Part shown: piece after piece, positions 47,232-56,262 of the stretch | How the letters are laid out: each line of letters begins with the position of its first letter | Position numbering within the stretch: position 1 is the stretch's first letter | NCBI RefSeq assembly: GCF_009793355.1 | Contig: NZ_WTKP01000008.1 | Span: forward strand, 62,001-126,000 | Direction: 5' to 3' | Length of the DNA: 64,000 nucleotides | Source: Vreelandella zhuhanensis | Lineage (GTDB): Bacteria > Pseudomonadota > Gammaproteobacteria > Pseudomonadales > Halomonadaceae | The notes under the pieces: generated by a model | What the model was told of the DNA's origin: nothing | What the model saw: only the letters and a program-made list of their open reading frames with translations | Database searches by the model: none | Position numbers and translations under genes: made by a program

Positions 47232-48047
47232 TTAGATAATCGCGTGACGCACCCGGGCGGAAATCCACTCCGAGGCCAGCACGGTGGCAAAGATCATCAG
47301 AAAAATGATGCTGACCTGGCTCCAGGCCAGGCTGTTGATGGCGGCGTTGAGCTGCAAACCGATGCCACCGGCGCCTACCAGCCCCAGCACCGTGGATTCG
47401 CGAATATTGATATCCCAGCGGTACACACTGATGCCAGCGAAAGCGGGCAATACCTGGGGCAGCACGCCGTAGCTCATCACCTGCAGGCGCCCGGCGCCGG
47501 TGGCACTGATGGCTTCCACCGGAGTGGGGTGAATTTCCTCGATGGCTTCATACAGCAGCTTGCCGATGAAACCGATGGAGCGCAGGGCGATGGCGATGAT
47601 GCCTGCCAAAACACCCGGGCCGAGAATGGTCACCAGCAGCATGGCCCAGATCAGGGAATTGATCGAGCGTGATGAAACGATGAGCATCAGGGCCAGGCTG
47701 CGTACCAGCGGATGGGGCGTGGTGTTGCGAGCAGCAAGAAAGGCCACCGGAAACGCCATGACGATGCCCAGCAACGTACCCAGGGTGGCGATGTTGAGGG
47801 TGTCCCACATGGGTTTCCACAGACGGTGGGCATAGTGCCAGTCGGGAGGCAGCATACGACTGATCAGATCGTCCCCCTGGCGCCCGGCATCCGCCACGAA
47901 GACCCACATGGTGTTGTCGGAAATCATCTTCCAACACAACAAGAACAGGCAGGCACCGATCAGCCAGGCTAGGTAGCCGAGCCACTGGGCACGCGAGGTA
48001 CGCAGGCGCCAGCGTGGCTGACCTTGCGGAGATATGGAAACGGGCAT
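47232..48047 (-). CDS. phnE: Phosphonate-type ABC transporter permease (second)
   Basis: A 271-residue inner-membrane permease with about six membrane segments and the family loop EAISATGAGRLQVMSYGVLPQV, which contacts the ATPase, and NIRESTVLGLVGAGGIG. It lies 30 nt after the first phnE. Two permease genes are common in phn/ptx type importers and probably form a heterodimer. Confidence 0.9.
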   Translation of the reverse strand: MPVSISPQGQPRWRLRTSRAQWLGYLAWLIGACLFLLCWKMISDNTMWVFVADAGRQGDDLISRMLPPDWHYAHRLWKPMWDTLNIATLGTLLGIVMAFPVAFLAARNTTPHPLVRSLALMLIVSSRSINSLIWAMLLVTILGPGVLAGIIAIALRSIGFIGKLLYEAIEEIHPTPVEAISATGAGRLQVMSYGVLPQVLPAFAGISVYRWDINIRESTVLGLVGAGGIGLQLNAAINSLAWSQVSIIFLMIFATVLASEWISARVRHAII

Positions 48048-48077
48048 AAACGGATTCCTTTAAACCAGCCAGGCTAG

Positions 48078-48917
48078 TTACTGGGTCCAGCGGCGGACAT
48101 GGCTGGAACCGTACTCGCACAGCAAAACGACTGCGATGATGATCAACAGGATCGCCGCCGACGTATCGTATTCGTAGCGGCTCATCGAGGTATTGAGCGT
48201 GGCGCCGATACCGCCGGCCCCGACAATGCCGATCACTGCCGACTCACGGAAGTTGATGTCCAGGCGGTACATGGATAGCCCAATCAGGCGCGCCATGACC
48301 TGCGGCTGAACGGCGTGGTTCATGGTCTGCCACCAGCTCGCCCCGGTAGCGCGAATCGCTTCCACCTGGCGCCAGTCCAGATCCTCGATATCCTCGGCCA
48401 GCAGCTTGGCCATGAAACCGATGGTGGCGAAGGCCAGAGTGATCACCCCCGCCAATGGGCCGAAACCGAACATCACCACGAACAGAATGGCGATGATGAT
48501 TTCCTGGAAGGTGCGCGATACCGTGATGATGCTGCGACACACCAGATAGATTGGCAGTGGCGCGATGTTGCGCGCGGCCCCCAGCCCGACGGGAATCGCC
48601 AGCGCCACGCCGATCACCGTGGAGGTTAACGTCATGGTCAGGCTTTCGAGAATGCCATCGATGATATCGTCCCGGCGGCTGAGGAAATCCGGCTGGGTGA
48701 AGGCGCCCAGAAAATTGAGCGCGCGGCTCATGCCTTCGGCGACCCGCTCCCAATTCACCTCGATGGAGGCCAGCGCCAATGCGAGGTAAACGACAGCACC
48801 GATGCCCATTGCCCAGCGCACTTTGGGGTCGGCGATAAACGGCAGGCGTCGCCAGCGCCCTGTGCTGGCAAGCGCCTCGCGAGTGAACGCCTGGTCGGCC
48901 AGTTGTTCGCGGTTCAT
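48078..48917 (-). CDS. phnE: Phosphonate-type ABC transporter permease (first)
   Basis: A 279-residue permease homologous to its neighbour: the coupling loop [22 protein letters not shown] and [17 protein letters not shown] are present, with about six membrane segments. It starts four bases before the phnC stop (ATGA overlap). Confidence 0.92.
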   Translation of the reverse strand: MNREQLADQAFTREALASTGRWRRLPFIADPKVRWAMGIGAVVYLALALASIEVNWERVAEGMSRALNFLGAFTQPDFLSRRDDIIDGILESLTMTLTSTVIGVALAIPVGLGAARNIAPLPIYLVCRSIITVSRTFQEIIIAILFVVMFGFGPLAGVITLAFATIGFMAKLLAEDIEDLDWRQVEAIRATGASWWQTMNHAVQPQVMARLIGLSMYRLDINFRESAVIGIVGAGGIGATLNTSMSRYEYDTSAAILLIIIAVVLLCEYGSSHVRRWTQ

Positions 48918-49771
48918 CTCGTGCTCCCGGGGCTCAAGGCGGCAAGCGCCGAGATTGGAGACATCAAGGTAGGGTGGGATTTTGTCTTGCTTTTGGAAGG
49001 CGCATCGCGCTCATGATCAGCCTGGGTATCCCAATCCTCTTCGCCGTAGATGGTAGTGAGTATCTCGGCGCTGAGCTCATCGGGTTTGCCGTCGAAAACG
49101 ATCCGACCCGCGCGCAACCCGACGACACGGTCGGCAAACTGGCGGGCCAAGGCCACGTCATGGATGTTGATGATGGCGGCAAGCCGGCGTTCGGCGCAGA
49201 GTTCGCGGATCAATCGCATGATCTGGCGGGACGTCTTGGGGTCGAGGCTTGCCGTGGGCTCATCGATCAGCAGCAATTGAGGGCTTTGCACCAGGGCGCG
49301 GGCGATGCCCACGCGCTGGCGCTGGCCACCGGAAAGGGCGTCGGCACGCTTGTCCAGGGCATGCGAAAGCCCCACACGCTCCAACAATCGGAAGGCTTCG
49401 GTCACATCCTTGGCAGGGTAGCGGCGCAGAAAGCTACGCCAGAAACCCACATGCCCGAGCCGCCCGGAAAGCACGTTCTCCATGACGCTCAGACGGTCCA
49501 CCAGAGCGTACTCCTGAAAGATCATGGCCATGGCGCGACGTGCCCGGCGCAGTTCCCGACCGGATAACCGTGTCAGCTCGGTATCGTCCAGGCGAATGCT
49601 GCCGGAAGTGGGCTCCACCAGGCGGTTGATGCAGCGAATCAGCGTACTTTTTCCAGCCCCGGAAGGCCCGATCAAGGCGGTGATCTGGCCACGCGGCAGA
49701 CTGAGTTCAATGTCGCTCAATGCCCGGTCGCCCGTGGGGTAGCGTTTGCAGACGCCGGATAGGGTCAGCAT
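48914..49771 (-). CDS. phnC: Phosphonate-type ABC transporter ATP-binding protein
   Basis: A 285-residue ATPase: Walker [11 protein letters not shown]-loop [10 protein letters not shown], signature [15 protein letters not shown], Walker [14 protein letters not shown] and H-switch NIHDVALAR. The roughly 40-residue C-terminal tail beyond the usual end is polar and low in complexity. It starts 12 nt after the phnD stop. Confidence 0.93.
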   Translation of the reverse strand: MLTLSGVCKRYPTGDRALSDIELSLPRGQITALIGPSGAGKSTLIRCINRLVEPTSGSIRLDDTELTRLSGRELRRARRAMAMIFQEYALVDRLSVMENVLSGRLGHVGFWRSFLRRYPAKDVTEAFRLLERVGLSHALDKRADALSGGQRQRVGIARALVQSPQLLLIDEPTASLDPKTSRQIMRLIRELCAERRLAAIINIHDVALARQFADRVVGLRAGRIVFDGKPDELSAEILTTIYGEEDWDTQADHERDAPSKSKTKSHPTLMSPISALAALSPGSTR

Positions 49772-49783
49772 GGTCTTTCCTCC

Positions 49784-50764
49784 CTACTCGCAGTCGTAGG
49801 TGACGCCGTTAGCCTCGGCAATGGTGCGAATCACTTCCCAGTTCCGCTGATAGGTGATGGGAACGAACTGCGCTTCACCGGAGTTGGCGAACTCCGCTTT
49901 CAGGGCGCTGCCTTCCCAATCAAAGCTGGAAAAAGCGTCATGCACTTTTTCTGTAAGCTCCGGGTGAAGGTTATGCACATGGCCGTAGGCGGTGGTGGGG
50001 AAGGTGTCGGAGGTGTAGATGACCTCATAGTCGCCTTCTTTGATGACGTCGCGAGCGAGCATGCGAGCGGCCACCGAGTTGGCGATGGCGGCGGCGTCGT
50101 AATCCTCGTTGACCACACCGAGGATGGAATTGTCGTGGGAGCCGGAGAAGGCAGTCTCGAAGTCTTCGTCGGCTTCCAGGTCATACTGCGATCGTAGCAA
50201 CGCCGAAGGGGCGCGAAAGCCTGAATTGGAGGTGGGCGAGGTAAAGGCCAGGTTGCGACCAGCCAGGTCTTCCACTGATTGGATACCGCTGCCGGGGTAA
50301 GAGATGATCTCCATTTCATAACCGAAGCTGCCATCCTCGGCGGCCATCATGCTGAACGGAACGAAACCCGCGCAGTTGACGGCGACCGGTACACTTCCGG
50401 TATTGAAGCCCGCGATATGCAGGCGCCCGGCACGCATCGCTTCAAGCTGGGCGGCATTGGATTGCACCGGGAAAAATTGCACGCGCTTGCCGGTGACTGC
50501 TTCCATGTGTTCGAGAAAGCCGGCCCATACCTCGGCGTACACCGCCGGGTCTTCCACCGGGGTATACGCGAATACCAGGGTGTCGGGGTCGGTCCACTGG
50601 GTCTCATCCGCGGGCGTATCGGCGACCATGTCGCCGTCGCTGTCGATGAAGCGTGAGGATAGATCGGCGGCACTGGCCGGCAAGGCGCTGAACGCCAAGG
50701 TGGCGGCAATCGCAGTGCCGAGCAGGGTACGGGGCAGGGTCTGGGATAGAGTATCGAAAGACAT
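49784..50764 (-). CDS. phnD: Phosphonate/phosphite-binding protein PhnD
   Basis: Periplasmic binding protein, 326 residues, signal peptide ending LPASAA. Typical PhnD segments are FPVQSNAAQLEAMRAGRLHIAGFNTG, seen in two parts (VQSNAAQLEAMRAG, LHIAGFNTG), then LAFTSPTSNSGFRAPS and FSGSHDNSILGVV. It starts the phnDCEE operon behind AGGTAAG. Neither C-P lyase nor phosphite dehydrogenase genes are in the window, so the ligand (phosphonate, phosphite or phosphate) is open. Confidence 0.92.
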   Translation of the reverse strand: MSFDTLSQTLPRTLLGTAIAATLAFSALPASAADLSSRFIDSDGDMVADTPADETQWTDPDTLVFAYTPVEDPAVYAEVWAGFLEHMEAVTGKRVQFFPVQSNAAQLEAMRAGRLHIAGFNTGSVPVAVNCAGFVPFSMMAAEDGSFGYEMEIISYPGSGIQSVEDLAGRNLAFTSPTSNSGFRAPSALLRSQYDLEADEDFETAFSGSHDNSILGVVNEDYDAAAIANSVAARMLARDVIKEGDYEVIYTSDTFPTTAYGHVHNLHPELTEKVHDAFSSFDWEGSALKAEFANSGEAQFVPITYQRNWEVIRTIAEANGVTYDCE

Positions 50765-50871
50765 GGCGGCTTACCTGTTAAGCGGAACGTGGTTAACGAC
50801 TGTCAGCCTGAGGTGGGGATGTGACGTTGCCGAGTCATGGGCGTGACAATCGGATGAACAAGCGGGGAAGC

Positions 50872-51411
50872 TCACCCCGCCACGAACAGGCTCAAGATGG
50901 CAAAGCCGCAGCCAATGCTCGCCCCGGCAACCACATCGCTTACGTAATGCAAGCCGAGACCCACACGCGAAAACGCAATCAGCAGGGCGAGCGGAATCAC
51001 CACAGGCAAGAGCCAAGGTGTATGCGCGGCCACCAGAACGCTGAACATCACCGCGTGCATGGTGTGGCCGCTGGGAAAGCTGTAGCGGTCCCGGGCAGGT
51101 TCACTGCATTGAATGCCGCCACAATAGGTAATGAAGGGGCGCTCGCGGCATAACCGGGTCTTGATCAAACGGTACAGCGCCGTCGCCACCAGCGCGGTGA
51201 TGGCATACTGAGCCAGACGCCAGCTGCCGTCGGTTTGCAGCCAGGGTTGCGCCAAGGTCAGCAGCACCCACACCGGCCAGTCTCCCAACCGACTGGCGGC
51301 CTGCAAGGTGAGACGCCAGGGCCGGTATAAGCTGAGCCGGGTGATGCGCTGACAGAATTGCCATTCGAGAAGATCAAGATGGTCAAACAGAGCAAGAGTA
51401 CGGGGTCGCAT
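50872..51411 (-). CDS. PAP2-family membrane phosphatase
   Basis: A 179-residue protein with about five membrane segments and the complete PAP2 motif set: KTRLCRERP, YSFPSGH and SRVGLGLHYVSD. It should dephosphorylate a lipid phosphate or undecaprenyl-PP-like substrate on the periplasmic side. The start MRPRTLALFDH has GGGAGG upstream; a longer frame begins inside the neighbouring remnant. Its partner is probably the decayed glycosyltransferase just upstream. Confidence 0.88.
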   Translation of the reverse strand: MRPRTLALFDHLDLLEWQFCQRITRLSLYRPWRLTLQAASRLGDWPVWVLLTLAQPWLQTDGSWRLAQYAITALVATALYRLIKTRLCRERPFITYCGGIQCSEPARDRYSFPSGHTMHAVMFSVLVAAHTPWLLPVVIPLALLIAFSRVGLGLHYVSDVVAGASIGCGFAILSLFVAG

Positions 51412-51574
51412 GATAAGCCTCCCGGGCATGGTCAAGGTAAGACAGGAACTGGTCGGCAATATCGGCCCAGCTCAGTGGGCCTTGGGTGGCCAGAGAAATC
51501 ACGTCCGGGCGCAGCGTATGGGCAACACCATTGATCTCGGGCGACCAGGTTTCGCTGACCAGACAAATCCGCAT
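51383..51574 (-). pseudogene. Collapsed glycosyltransferase family 4 remnant
   Basis: The frame opens MRICLVSETWSPEINGVAHT, the standard first strand of GT4 enzymes of about 400 residues, then jumps to RPDVISLATQGPLSW, which in intact enzymes lies some 60 or more residues later, and then to a helix like the enzyme's very C-terminus (ADQFLSYLDHAREAY). Only 63 codons remain, so two internal in-frame deletions are inferred. It overlaps the PAP2 start by 29 nt, as a once-coupled gene pair would. Confidence 0.65.
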
Positions 51575-51675
51575 ACGTTTCTCACCGGTTGTTTCATTGG
51601 CAACCAGTGTTGCGCCGGGAGGTGACATTGCGACGACAGCGATATGAACAAACGATGACTTGAACCCTCCGCCGA

Positions 51676-51700
51676 TTCATTCACAGAATAGAATCGCGGA
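51676..51700. repeat. Direct repeat, left copy
   Basis: Starts TTCATTCACAGAAT; matches 53112-53136 at 22 of 25 positions, same orientation. It is immediately downstream of the tnpB tail. Confidence 0.85.
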
Positions 51701-51712
51701 TTCTAATCCCTC

Positions 51713-53044
51713 TCACGCGCTCTGTTGCCAGAGCGTGGAGAGGGTTACCGGGGTTCTCGGTGCGTGGGTCGACGTCTGCGACCTCACACGGGCGGTCTGC
51801 TTGCGCTGACCGCCCTGGAAGTAGACATGGCCGCGAGCGGCGATGTTATAGGCGGCATTAAGATCGGCGTGATACCGCTTGTCGCTTGAAAACGTGCATT
51901 GACTGTAATTGGCAACGTCTCGTTTCACTGGCCCCGAGCCATCAAACGCTTGCCGCGACGTGCCACGCGCATACACGTGTACACGCTTTAGGCCGACTTC
52001 TTCTGCCTTGCTGTCGATACGATTAACCAGTTGGCGGTGAAACCAGCGGTGAAAGCGCGCTTTCATCGGCGTGCGCTTTTTGCCTGCTTTCGGGCGCCAG
52101 CCTTTGAGGTCTTCGACGGCCATGGCTTGGCAGTCATGATTGAGCGCCTGGTTCACCAGCTGTCGACTGATCTGATGGGCTTGGTTATCAGCCAGGTGAG
52201 TTAAACGCTGGTGACCCCAACGGCAAAAGCCCACCGGCAAACGGCACCCGTGGCGGGTGTGTTTGCGCGCAGCGCGACGGATGCGTTGCATGAGCCGACA
52301 CTCACGGTCTTTATCCGTGCGCGAGATAAACCCGCGTGCATGGACAGTGCCTTGAGCATCGACCACGGCCCAGGTGGCCGCCGTGTTGATACCGACATCG
52401 ACCGCCAGCACCCGGTTAGGCGTGCCTTTGGTGGGCGTCGGTGGGTTGAACTGTTCGGGTAACGAGAGCTGCCAGTGGCGACCGTTATAGGTCAGCAGGG
52501 GTGATTTCGCTTGGCCCTTGCCGTGAAAGCGGCATTGGCTCTTGAGCTGAAAGCCCATCCAGATCCAGTCGTTCTGCCAACGCACCTTAATGAAGGCATG
52601 CGTGGCCTCAGCGTTCACTTTGGCGCACTGGCTGCCGTAAAGGCTGGGGAACGTATGGGTGCGGGTGGTCAGGCGTGGCGGCTTCGCGTGGGGGTGCTTG
52701 CGCTTACCGCATCGCCACTGATCGAATCGAGTGCCAAATGAACGCACTTGGCCCACGGCATCCATAATAGCCACGCGGCGAAGGTATGAAGGGAATTTGT
52801 AGTAACGTTTGGCGAAATAGGGATAGCGTACTTGTGGCCGCTGGCGGGTCGGATGAATAAGCCCTTCGATCACCTTAACGACTTCATTGCCTTTGCCAGC
52901 CCCCACCATCGGCCAGTGGGTATAGGCCACGGTCATCAAATCGCGCACCAGTCGTCGATACAGCCTTAGCGTATCTGCCAACGCCTGCTGCTGATCGGCA
53001 TTAATGACCTGAAGAATGAGGGTGTCAGAACGAATGATGGCCAT
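51713..53044 (-). CDS. tnpB: TnpB-type RNA-guided nuclease (IS200/IS605 OrfB)
   Basis: A 443-residue protein from the start MAIIRSDTLILQV; an in-frame ATG 72 nt upstream would run through the head hairpin and is less likely. RuvC-I is LAVDVGINTAATWAVVD (D216), RuvC-II is MAVEDLKGW (E311), RuvC-III is HADLNAAYNIA (D394), so the catalytic triad is intact. The usual two CxxC zinc-knuckle pairs before RuvC-III are missing: the stretch reads SRQAFDGSG and SQCTFSSD, leaving one cysteine (C383). Such an AFDGSG form occurs in a TnpB subgroup as far as I recall. No TnpA partner. Confidence 0.88.
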   Translation of the reverse strand: MAIIRSDTLILQVINADQQQALADTLRLYRRLVRDLMTVAYTHWPMVGAGKGNEVVKVIEGLIHPTRQRPQVRYPYFAKRYYKFPSYLRRVAIMDAVGQVRSFGTRFDQWRCGKRKHPHAKPPRLTTRTHTFPSLYGSQCAKVNAEATHAFIKVRWQNDWIWMGFQLKSQCRFHGKGQAKSPLLTYNGRHWQLSLPEQFNPPTPTKGTPNRVLAVDVGINTAATWAVVDAQGTVHARGFISRTDKDRECRLMQRIRRAARKHTRHGCRLPVGFCRWGHQRLTHLADNQAHQISRQLVNQALNHDCQAMAVEDLKGWRPKAGKKRTPMKARFHRWFHRQLVNRIDSKAEEVGLKRVHVYARGTSRQAFDGSGPVKRDVANYSQCTFSSDKRYHADLNAAYNIAARGHVYFQGGQRKQTARVRSQTSTHAPRTPVTLSTLWQQSA

Positions 53045-53111
53045 CGGATGACTATATATCCATGCACTAAGAGCAAGCAAGGCTAACGCCTTGCTCTGCC
53101 TTAACTGACGC

Positions 53112-53136
53112 TTCATTCAGAGAATCGAATCGCAGA
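53112..53136. repeat. Direct repeat, right copy
   Basis: Starts TTCATTCAGAGAAT; the partner of 51676-51700. It lies before the head of the tnpB unit. Confidence 0.85.
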
Positions 53137-53155
53137 ATGCGGCAGGATTTTGTTC

Positions 53156-53182
53156 AAAACGAAAACGACCGCCCGAAGGCGG
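53156..53182 (-). terminator. Terminator of the HPF/cold-shock gene
   Basis: On the minus strand CCGCC-TTCG-GGCGG is followed by TCGTTTTCGTTTT. It lies about 45 nt after the stop of the HPF/cold-shock fusion gene. Confidence 0.75.
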
Positions 53183-53227
53183 CCGAGTAACAAAGGTAAA
53201 TCGAGCTGCTTTTGAAGCCCCGATTCA

Positions 53228-53854
53228 CTACTTTTTCCAATCTTCAGGCTGTTCGATCGCCTCTTCTCCTTCTTCAGGAACGCGCACGCCGGGCTTGTCA
53301 ATAATCTGAACCGTGCTTGCCTGGGGGCCTTTTTCGCCCATCTCAGCCTCGAAGCGAACCTGAGTACCTGGATGCAAACGCTCGAAATCATCATGCAGCA
53401 CGGCGTTGCGATGAAAGTAATATTCCTGGCCATCAATGGGCGATTTGATGAAGCCATAGCCTTCTTCGGTAAATAGCCGAACCACGAACGCATGCGATTC
53501 ATAACCGTTTTCATGCTGTTTCATGTCACCTCTCCTGCGTGCAGTTTCTTTCTTGAGTTGTTTCTCTACGGCCTCGAAAGCCTTGCGAATGATCGGGCGC
53601 AGTTGCACGTGCATGTCTTCGACTACACCCTTCTTGTCGCCTATCAGATGTTTCTTCGGCGGCAAGGAGACCTCGACTTGGGCACGGTAGAGGTTCCCGG
53701 TGTGTTGGGAGTGTTGCTCCCGTTCGATGATTACACGGCAGGAGATCAGGTTGTCGCACATATTGTCCAGGTGCTCGGCGCGCTCCTTGATGTACTCATC
53801 GATCCAATCGCTCTGGCTGATATGATGGTAGGTAATTTCCAAGGGTACCTGCAT
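53228..53854 (-). CDS. HPF/RaiA-like ribosome-associated protein fused to a cold-shock domain
   Basis: A 208-residue two-part protein. Residues 1-105 are an HPF/RaiA ribosome-hibernation domain (PLEITYHHISQSDWIDEYI, HLIGDKKGVVEDMHVQLRP). Residues about 118-190 are a cold-shock domain with RNP1-like GYGFIKSP and RNP2-like YYFHRNAV. A helical basic linker joins them. It probably binds idle ribosomes while the OB-fold holds RNA; the combined job is inference. Single gene with own terminator. Confidence 0.88.
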   Translation of the reverse strand: MQVPLEITYHHISQSDWIDEYIKERAEHLDNMCDNLISCRVIIEREQHSQHTGNLYRAQVEVSLPPKKHLIGDKKGVVEDMHVQLRPIIRKAFEAVEKQLKKETARRRGDMKQHENGYESHAFVVRLFTEEGYGFIKSPIDGQEYYFHRNAVLHDDFERLHPGTQVRFEAEMGEKGPQASTVQIIDKPGVRVPEEGEEAIEQPEDWKK

Positions 53855-54122
53855 GATTATCTCGCTCTCTCTCTAATTGATGGACAAGCATCGCTCGCGA
53901 ATACACGTTTGCGTCCTTTCACCTATAGCTGTTGTGCCAGATTTTTCCGCTTTAAAGGGGGAGGCGACGAAAAAATTCCCGCGCCGAACCGGCTCTCCAA
54001 AAAATGCGTCTAGCCTGTAAGAAAGCGATGCCGCTCATGGGCGCTTAGGGAATGTTTAACGCAGGAAAGGAAAACCGCCACTAAAGAAAAGCCACCATCA
54101 AAGAAATCGGGGAGCTATTGGT

Positions 54123-54683
54123 ATGACCAAACCTGTCGGTAAGCAGGACTTTCCTGTGAGTAATGCGCGTCGTTATCTGGAGCCTGGGCCGGTTGTGTTG
54201 ATCACATCGAAGCACAGCGACGAAAGCAATATAATGACGCTAGGGTGGCATACGATATTGGCGTTTTCCCCTTCCATGGTGGGCTGCATGATTTCCGAAG
54301 ACAATTACAGCCATCAGTTGATCAAGCAAAGTCGGGAATGTGTGATCAATCTCCCCACCACGGAACTGACGGATAAAGTGGTGGGTGTCGGAAACACCTC
54401 TGGCGCAGAGATCGATAAGTTCTCGACATTCGGGCTGACGCCGGAAAAAGCCCGCCTCGTTTCCGCGCCACTTATCCAGGAATGCCATGCTAACTTCGAG
54501 TGCCGCCTGCATGACGATGCGTTAGTGGATAGCTATAACTTTTTTATCTTCGAAATCGTGGCCGCCCATGTCGCGCTGCAGCCCGCCTACCCGGAAACCT
54601 TGCATTACACGGGTGATGGCATCTTTATGGTCTCTGGCAACCACGTTGATAAACGCTCCTTGTTTTCGGAGAGGCTGTTGTAA
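54123..54683 (+). CDS. Flavin reductase family protein (FMN-binding split barrel)
   Basis: A 186-residue protein. MTLGWHTILAFSPSMVGCMI and ISEDNYSHQLIKQSRECVINLP are the FMN-site parts of the flavin reductase-like family; it ends with a GNHVDKRSLFS segment. It could supply reduced flavin to a monooxygenase or use FMN in another reaction; no partner gene is adjacent. Confidence 0.85.
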   Translation: MTKPVGKQDFPVSNARRYLEPGPVVLITSKHSDESNIMTLGWHTILAFSPSMVGCMISEDNYSHQLIKQSRECVINLPTTELTDKVVGVGNTSGAEIDKFSTFGLTPEKARLVSAPLIQECHANFECRLHDDALVDSYNFFIFEIVAAHVALQPAYPETLHYTGDGIFMVSGNHVDKRSLFSERLL

Positions 54684-54699
54684 GTCTCTTTGCTTCTAT

Positions 54700-54846
54700 T
54701 TAATCAGCCTGCTTGCCCCGGCGATTGTTGCGCAAGGCTTTCTCTCGGTCGTGTTTGCGCTGGCGTGCTAGGGCATTGCCATTAGCCAGCTGCACCAGGT
54801 AGTCGAGTTCCTCTTCGCTTAGCGGTTCGCGCTTCTTGATGGCCAT
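54700..54846 (-). CDS. Small basic protein, 48 residues
   Basis: MAIKKREPLSEEELDYLVQ followed by a basic tail ending RRGKQAD. GGAG lies 8 nt ahead of the ATG and codon use is like the neighbours. No family could be named with certainty. It converges with the flavin reductase gene (16 nt between stops). Confidence 0.65.
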   Translation of the reverse strand: MAIKKREPLSEEELDYLVQLANGNALARQRKHDREKALRNNRRGKQAD

Positions 54847-55047
54847 GTCGGCTGCTCCATCTTAATGAGTCCTCATCGCTGAAGGTTTTTACGCTAAGCG
54901 CCCACCATGACATGGCAGTGACGTCGATATGAAAGCTGGATGACAGGGATATACCGTCGTCACCTCGTTGACTTTATCAGCAATTACACTCACCGAAAAT
55001 TTCTGCTTCACCGAAAAGCCATACATGAAAGAAGAAGGAAGGATTCG

Positions 55048-56262
55048 ATGACACAGCCCGTGGATGCGCGGCGAGCGGGAAGGGTGCTGGAGGTATTCCA
55101 GGCATTTCTGTGGCTGGGCCTTACCTCCTTTGGTGGGCCGATTGCTCACTTGGGTTACTTTCGCAGCGAGTTCGTGGAGCGCAGAAAATGGCTGGATGAA
55201 AAAGCCTATGCCGATCTTGTGGCGCTATGCCAGTTTCTGCCGGGGCCGGCCAGCAGCCAGGTCGGTTTTGCCCTGGGGCTGTTGCGCGGCGGCCCTTGGG
55301 GCGGCGCGGCGGCGTGGCTGGTGTTCACCTTGCCTTCGGCACTGCTACTGCTGGTATTTGCCTTGGGAGCCTCGGCGATGGGTGGCCCCTTGGGCAGTGG
55401 TGTCATTCATGGCCTGAAAATAGTGGCGGTGGCTATCGTGGCACACGCGGTCTGGGGCATGGCGAAAAACCTCTGTCCTGATCGTCGGCGTGCGGGCATC
55501 GCCCTGGCAGCGGTGCTGATTGTGGTGGTCGGCAGCGGCCCCTTCAGCCAGGTCGGCGCCATCCTGATGGGCGGCTTGGCGGGGCTGATGCTGTGCCGTG
55601 CCAATCTTGACTATCCGGGCACTACCTTGCAGTTTCCAGTGTCACGCCGTGCTGGAGGCGTGGCCTTGGCGGTGTTTTTCGGGCTGTTGGTCGGTTTGCC
55701 ACTGCTGGCATTCATCAGACCCTCGGCCGGGGTTGCGGTAATCGATGCCTTCTACCGCGCCGGGGCCCTGGTGTTTGGTGGCGGGCATGTGGTGTTGCCG
55801 CTTCTTGAGGTCGAGGTAGTTCAGTCGGGCTGGGTCAGTGCCGAAGACTTCCTGGCAGGCTACGGGGCCGCTCAGGCGGTGCCGGGGCCGCTTTTCACCT
55901 TTGCCGCTTACCTGGGGGCGATACTGGCACCTGTACCCCATGCTCTCTGGGGGGCTTTCATCGCTCTGTTGGCAATCTTTCTGCCTGGGTTGCTGTTGTT
56001 GGTGGCAGTACTGCCGTTCTGGAATCGTTTTCGCGAGGTAGCCGCTGCTCAGGCATTGATGCGCGGCGCCAATGCGGCAGTGGTGGGGATTCTTGGCGCG
56101 GCCTTGTATCAACCGGTATGGACCAGTGCGATTATCGGGCCTTACGAATTCGCCCTGGCGCTGGTCGGTTTCATGCTGCTTACCGTATGGAGGCTGCCTG
56201 CCTGGGCAGTGGTGCTGGTTTCCGCCTTGGGCGGCTTCGCGATCAGATTGAGCGGCGGATGA
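55048..56262 (+). CDS. chrA: Chromate transporter ChrA
   Basis: A 404-residue CHR-family membrane protein of the long, two-domain type that exports chromate. Motifs are GLTSFGGPIAHLGYF and, in the second half, GALVFGGGHVVLPLLE, with PGPASSQVG and VPGPLFTFA forming the two PGP repeats. The start MTQPVDARRAG has GGAAGG upstream; a 36-codon longer frame is probably untranslated. Sulfate-like anions are alternative substrates. Confidence 0.92.
   Translation: MTQPVDARRAGRVLEVFQAFLWLGLTSFGGPIAHLGYFRSEFVERRKWLDEKAYADLVALCQFLPGPASSQVGFALGLLRGGPWGGAAAWLVFTLPSALLLLVFALGASAMGGPLGSGVIHGLKIVAVAIVAHAVWGMAKNLCPDRRRAGIALAAVLIVVVGSGPFSQVGAILMGGLAGLMLCRANLDYPGTTLQFPVSRRAGGVALAVFFGLLVGLPLLAFIRPSAGVAVIDAFYRAGALVFGGGHVVLPLLEVEVVQSGWVSAEDFLAGYGAAQAVPGPLFTFAAYLGAILAPVPHALWGAFIALLAIFLPGLLLLVAVLPFWNRFREVAAAQALMRGANAAVVGILGAALYQPVWTSAIIGPYEFALALVGFMLLTVWRLPAWAVVLVSALGGFAIRLSGG

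Larger units (their letters stand above)
51676..53136 (-). mobile_element. TnpB element bounded by direct repeats
   Basis: A TnpB-type gene without TnpA, with copies of a 25-bp sequence at 51676-51700 and 53112-53136 (22 of 25 identical). The tail end has a TAGAATC-GCG-GATTCTA hairpin (51689-51705) and a CGCTCTG-TTGC-CAGAGCG hairpin (51718-51735); the head end has AGCAAGGC-TAAC-GCCTTGCT (53076-53095). The GTGAGAGGGATTAGAATCC-type stretch on the minus strand at the tail resembles the omega-RNA/right end of IS200/IS605 elements. Exact borders are uncertain. Confidence 0.6.
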
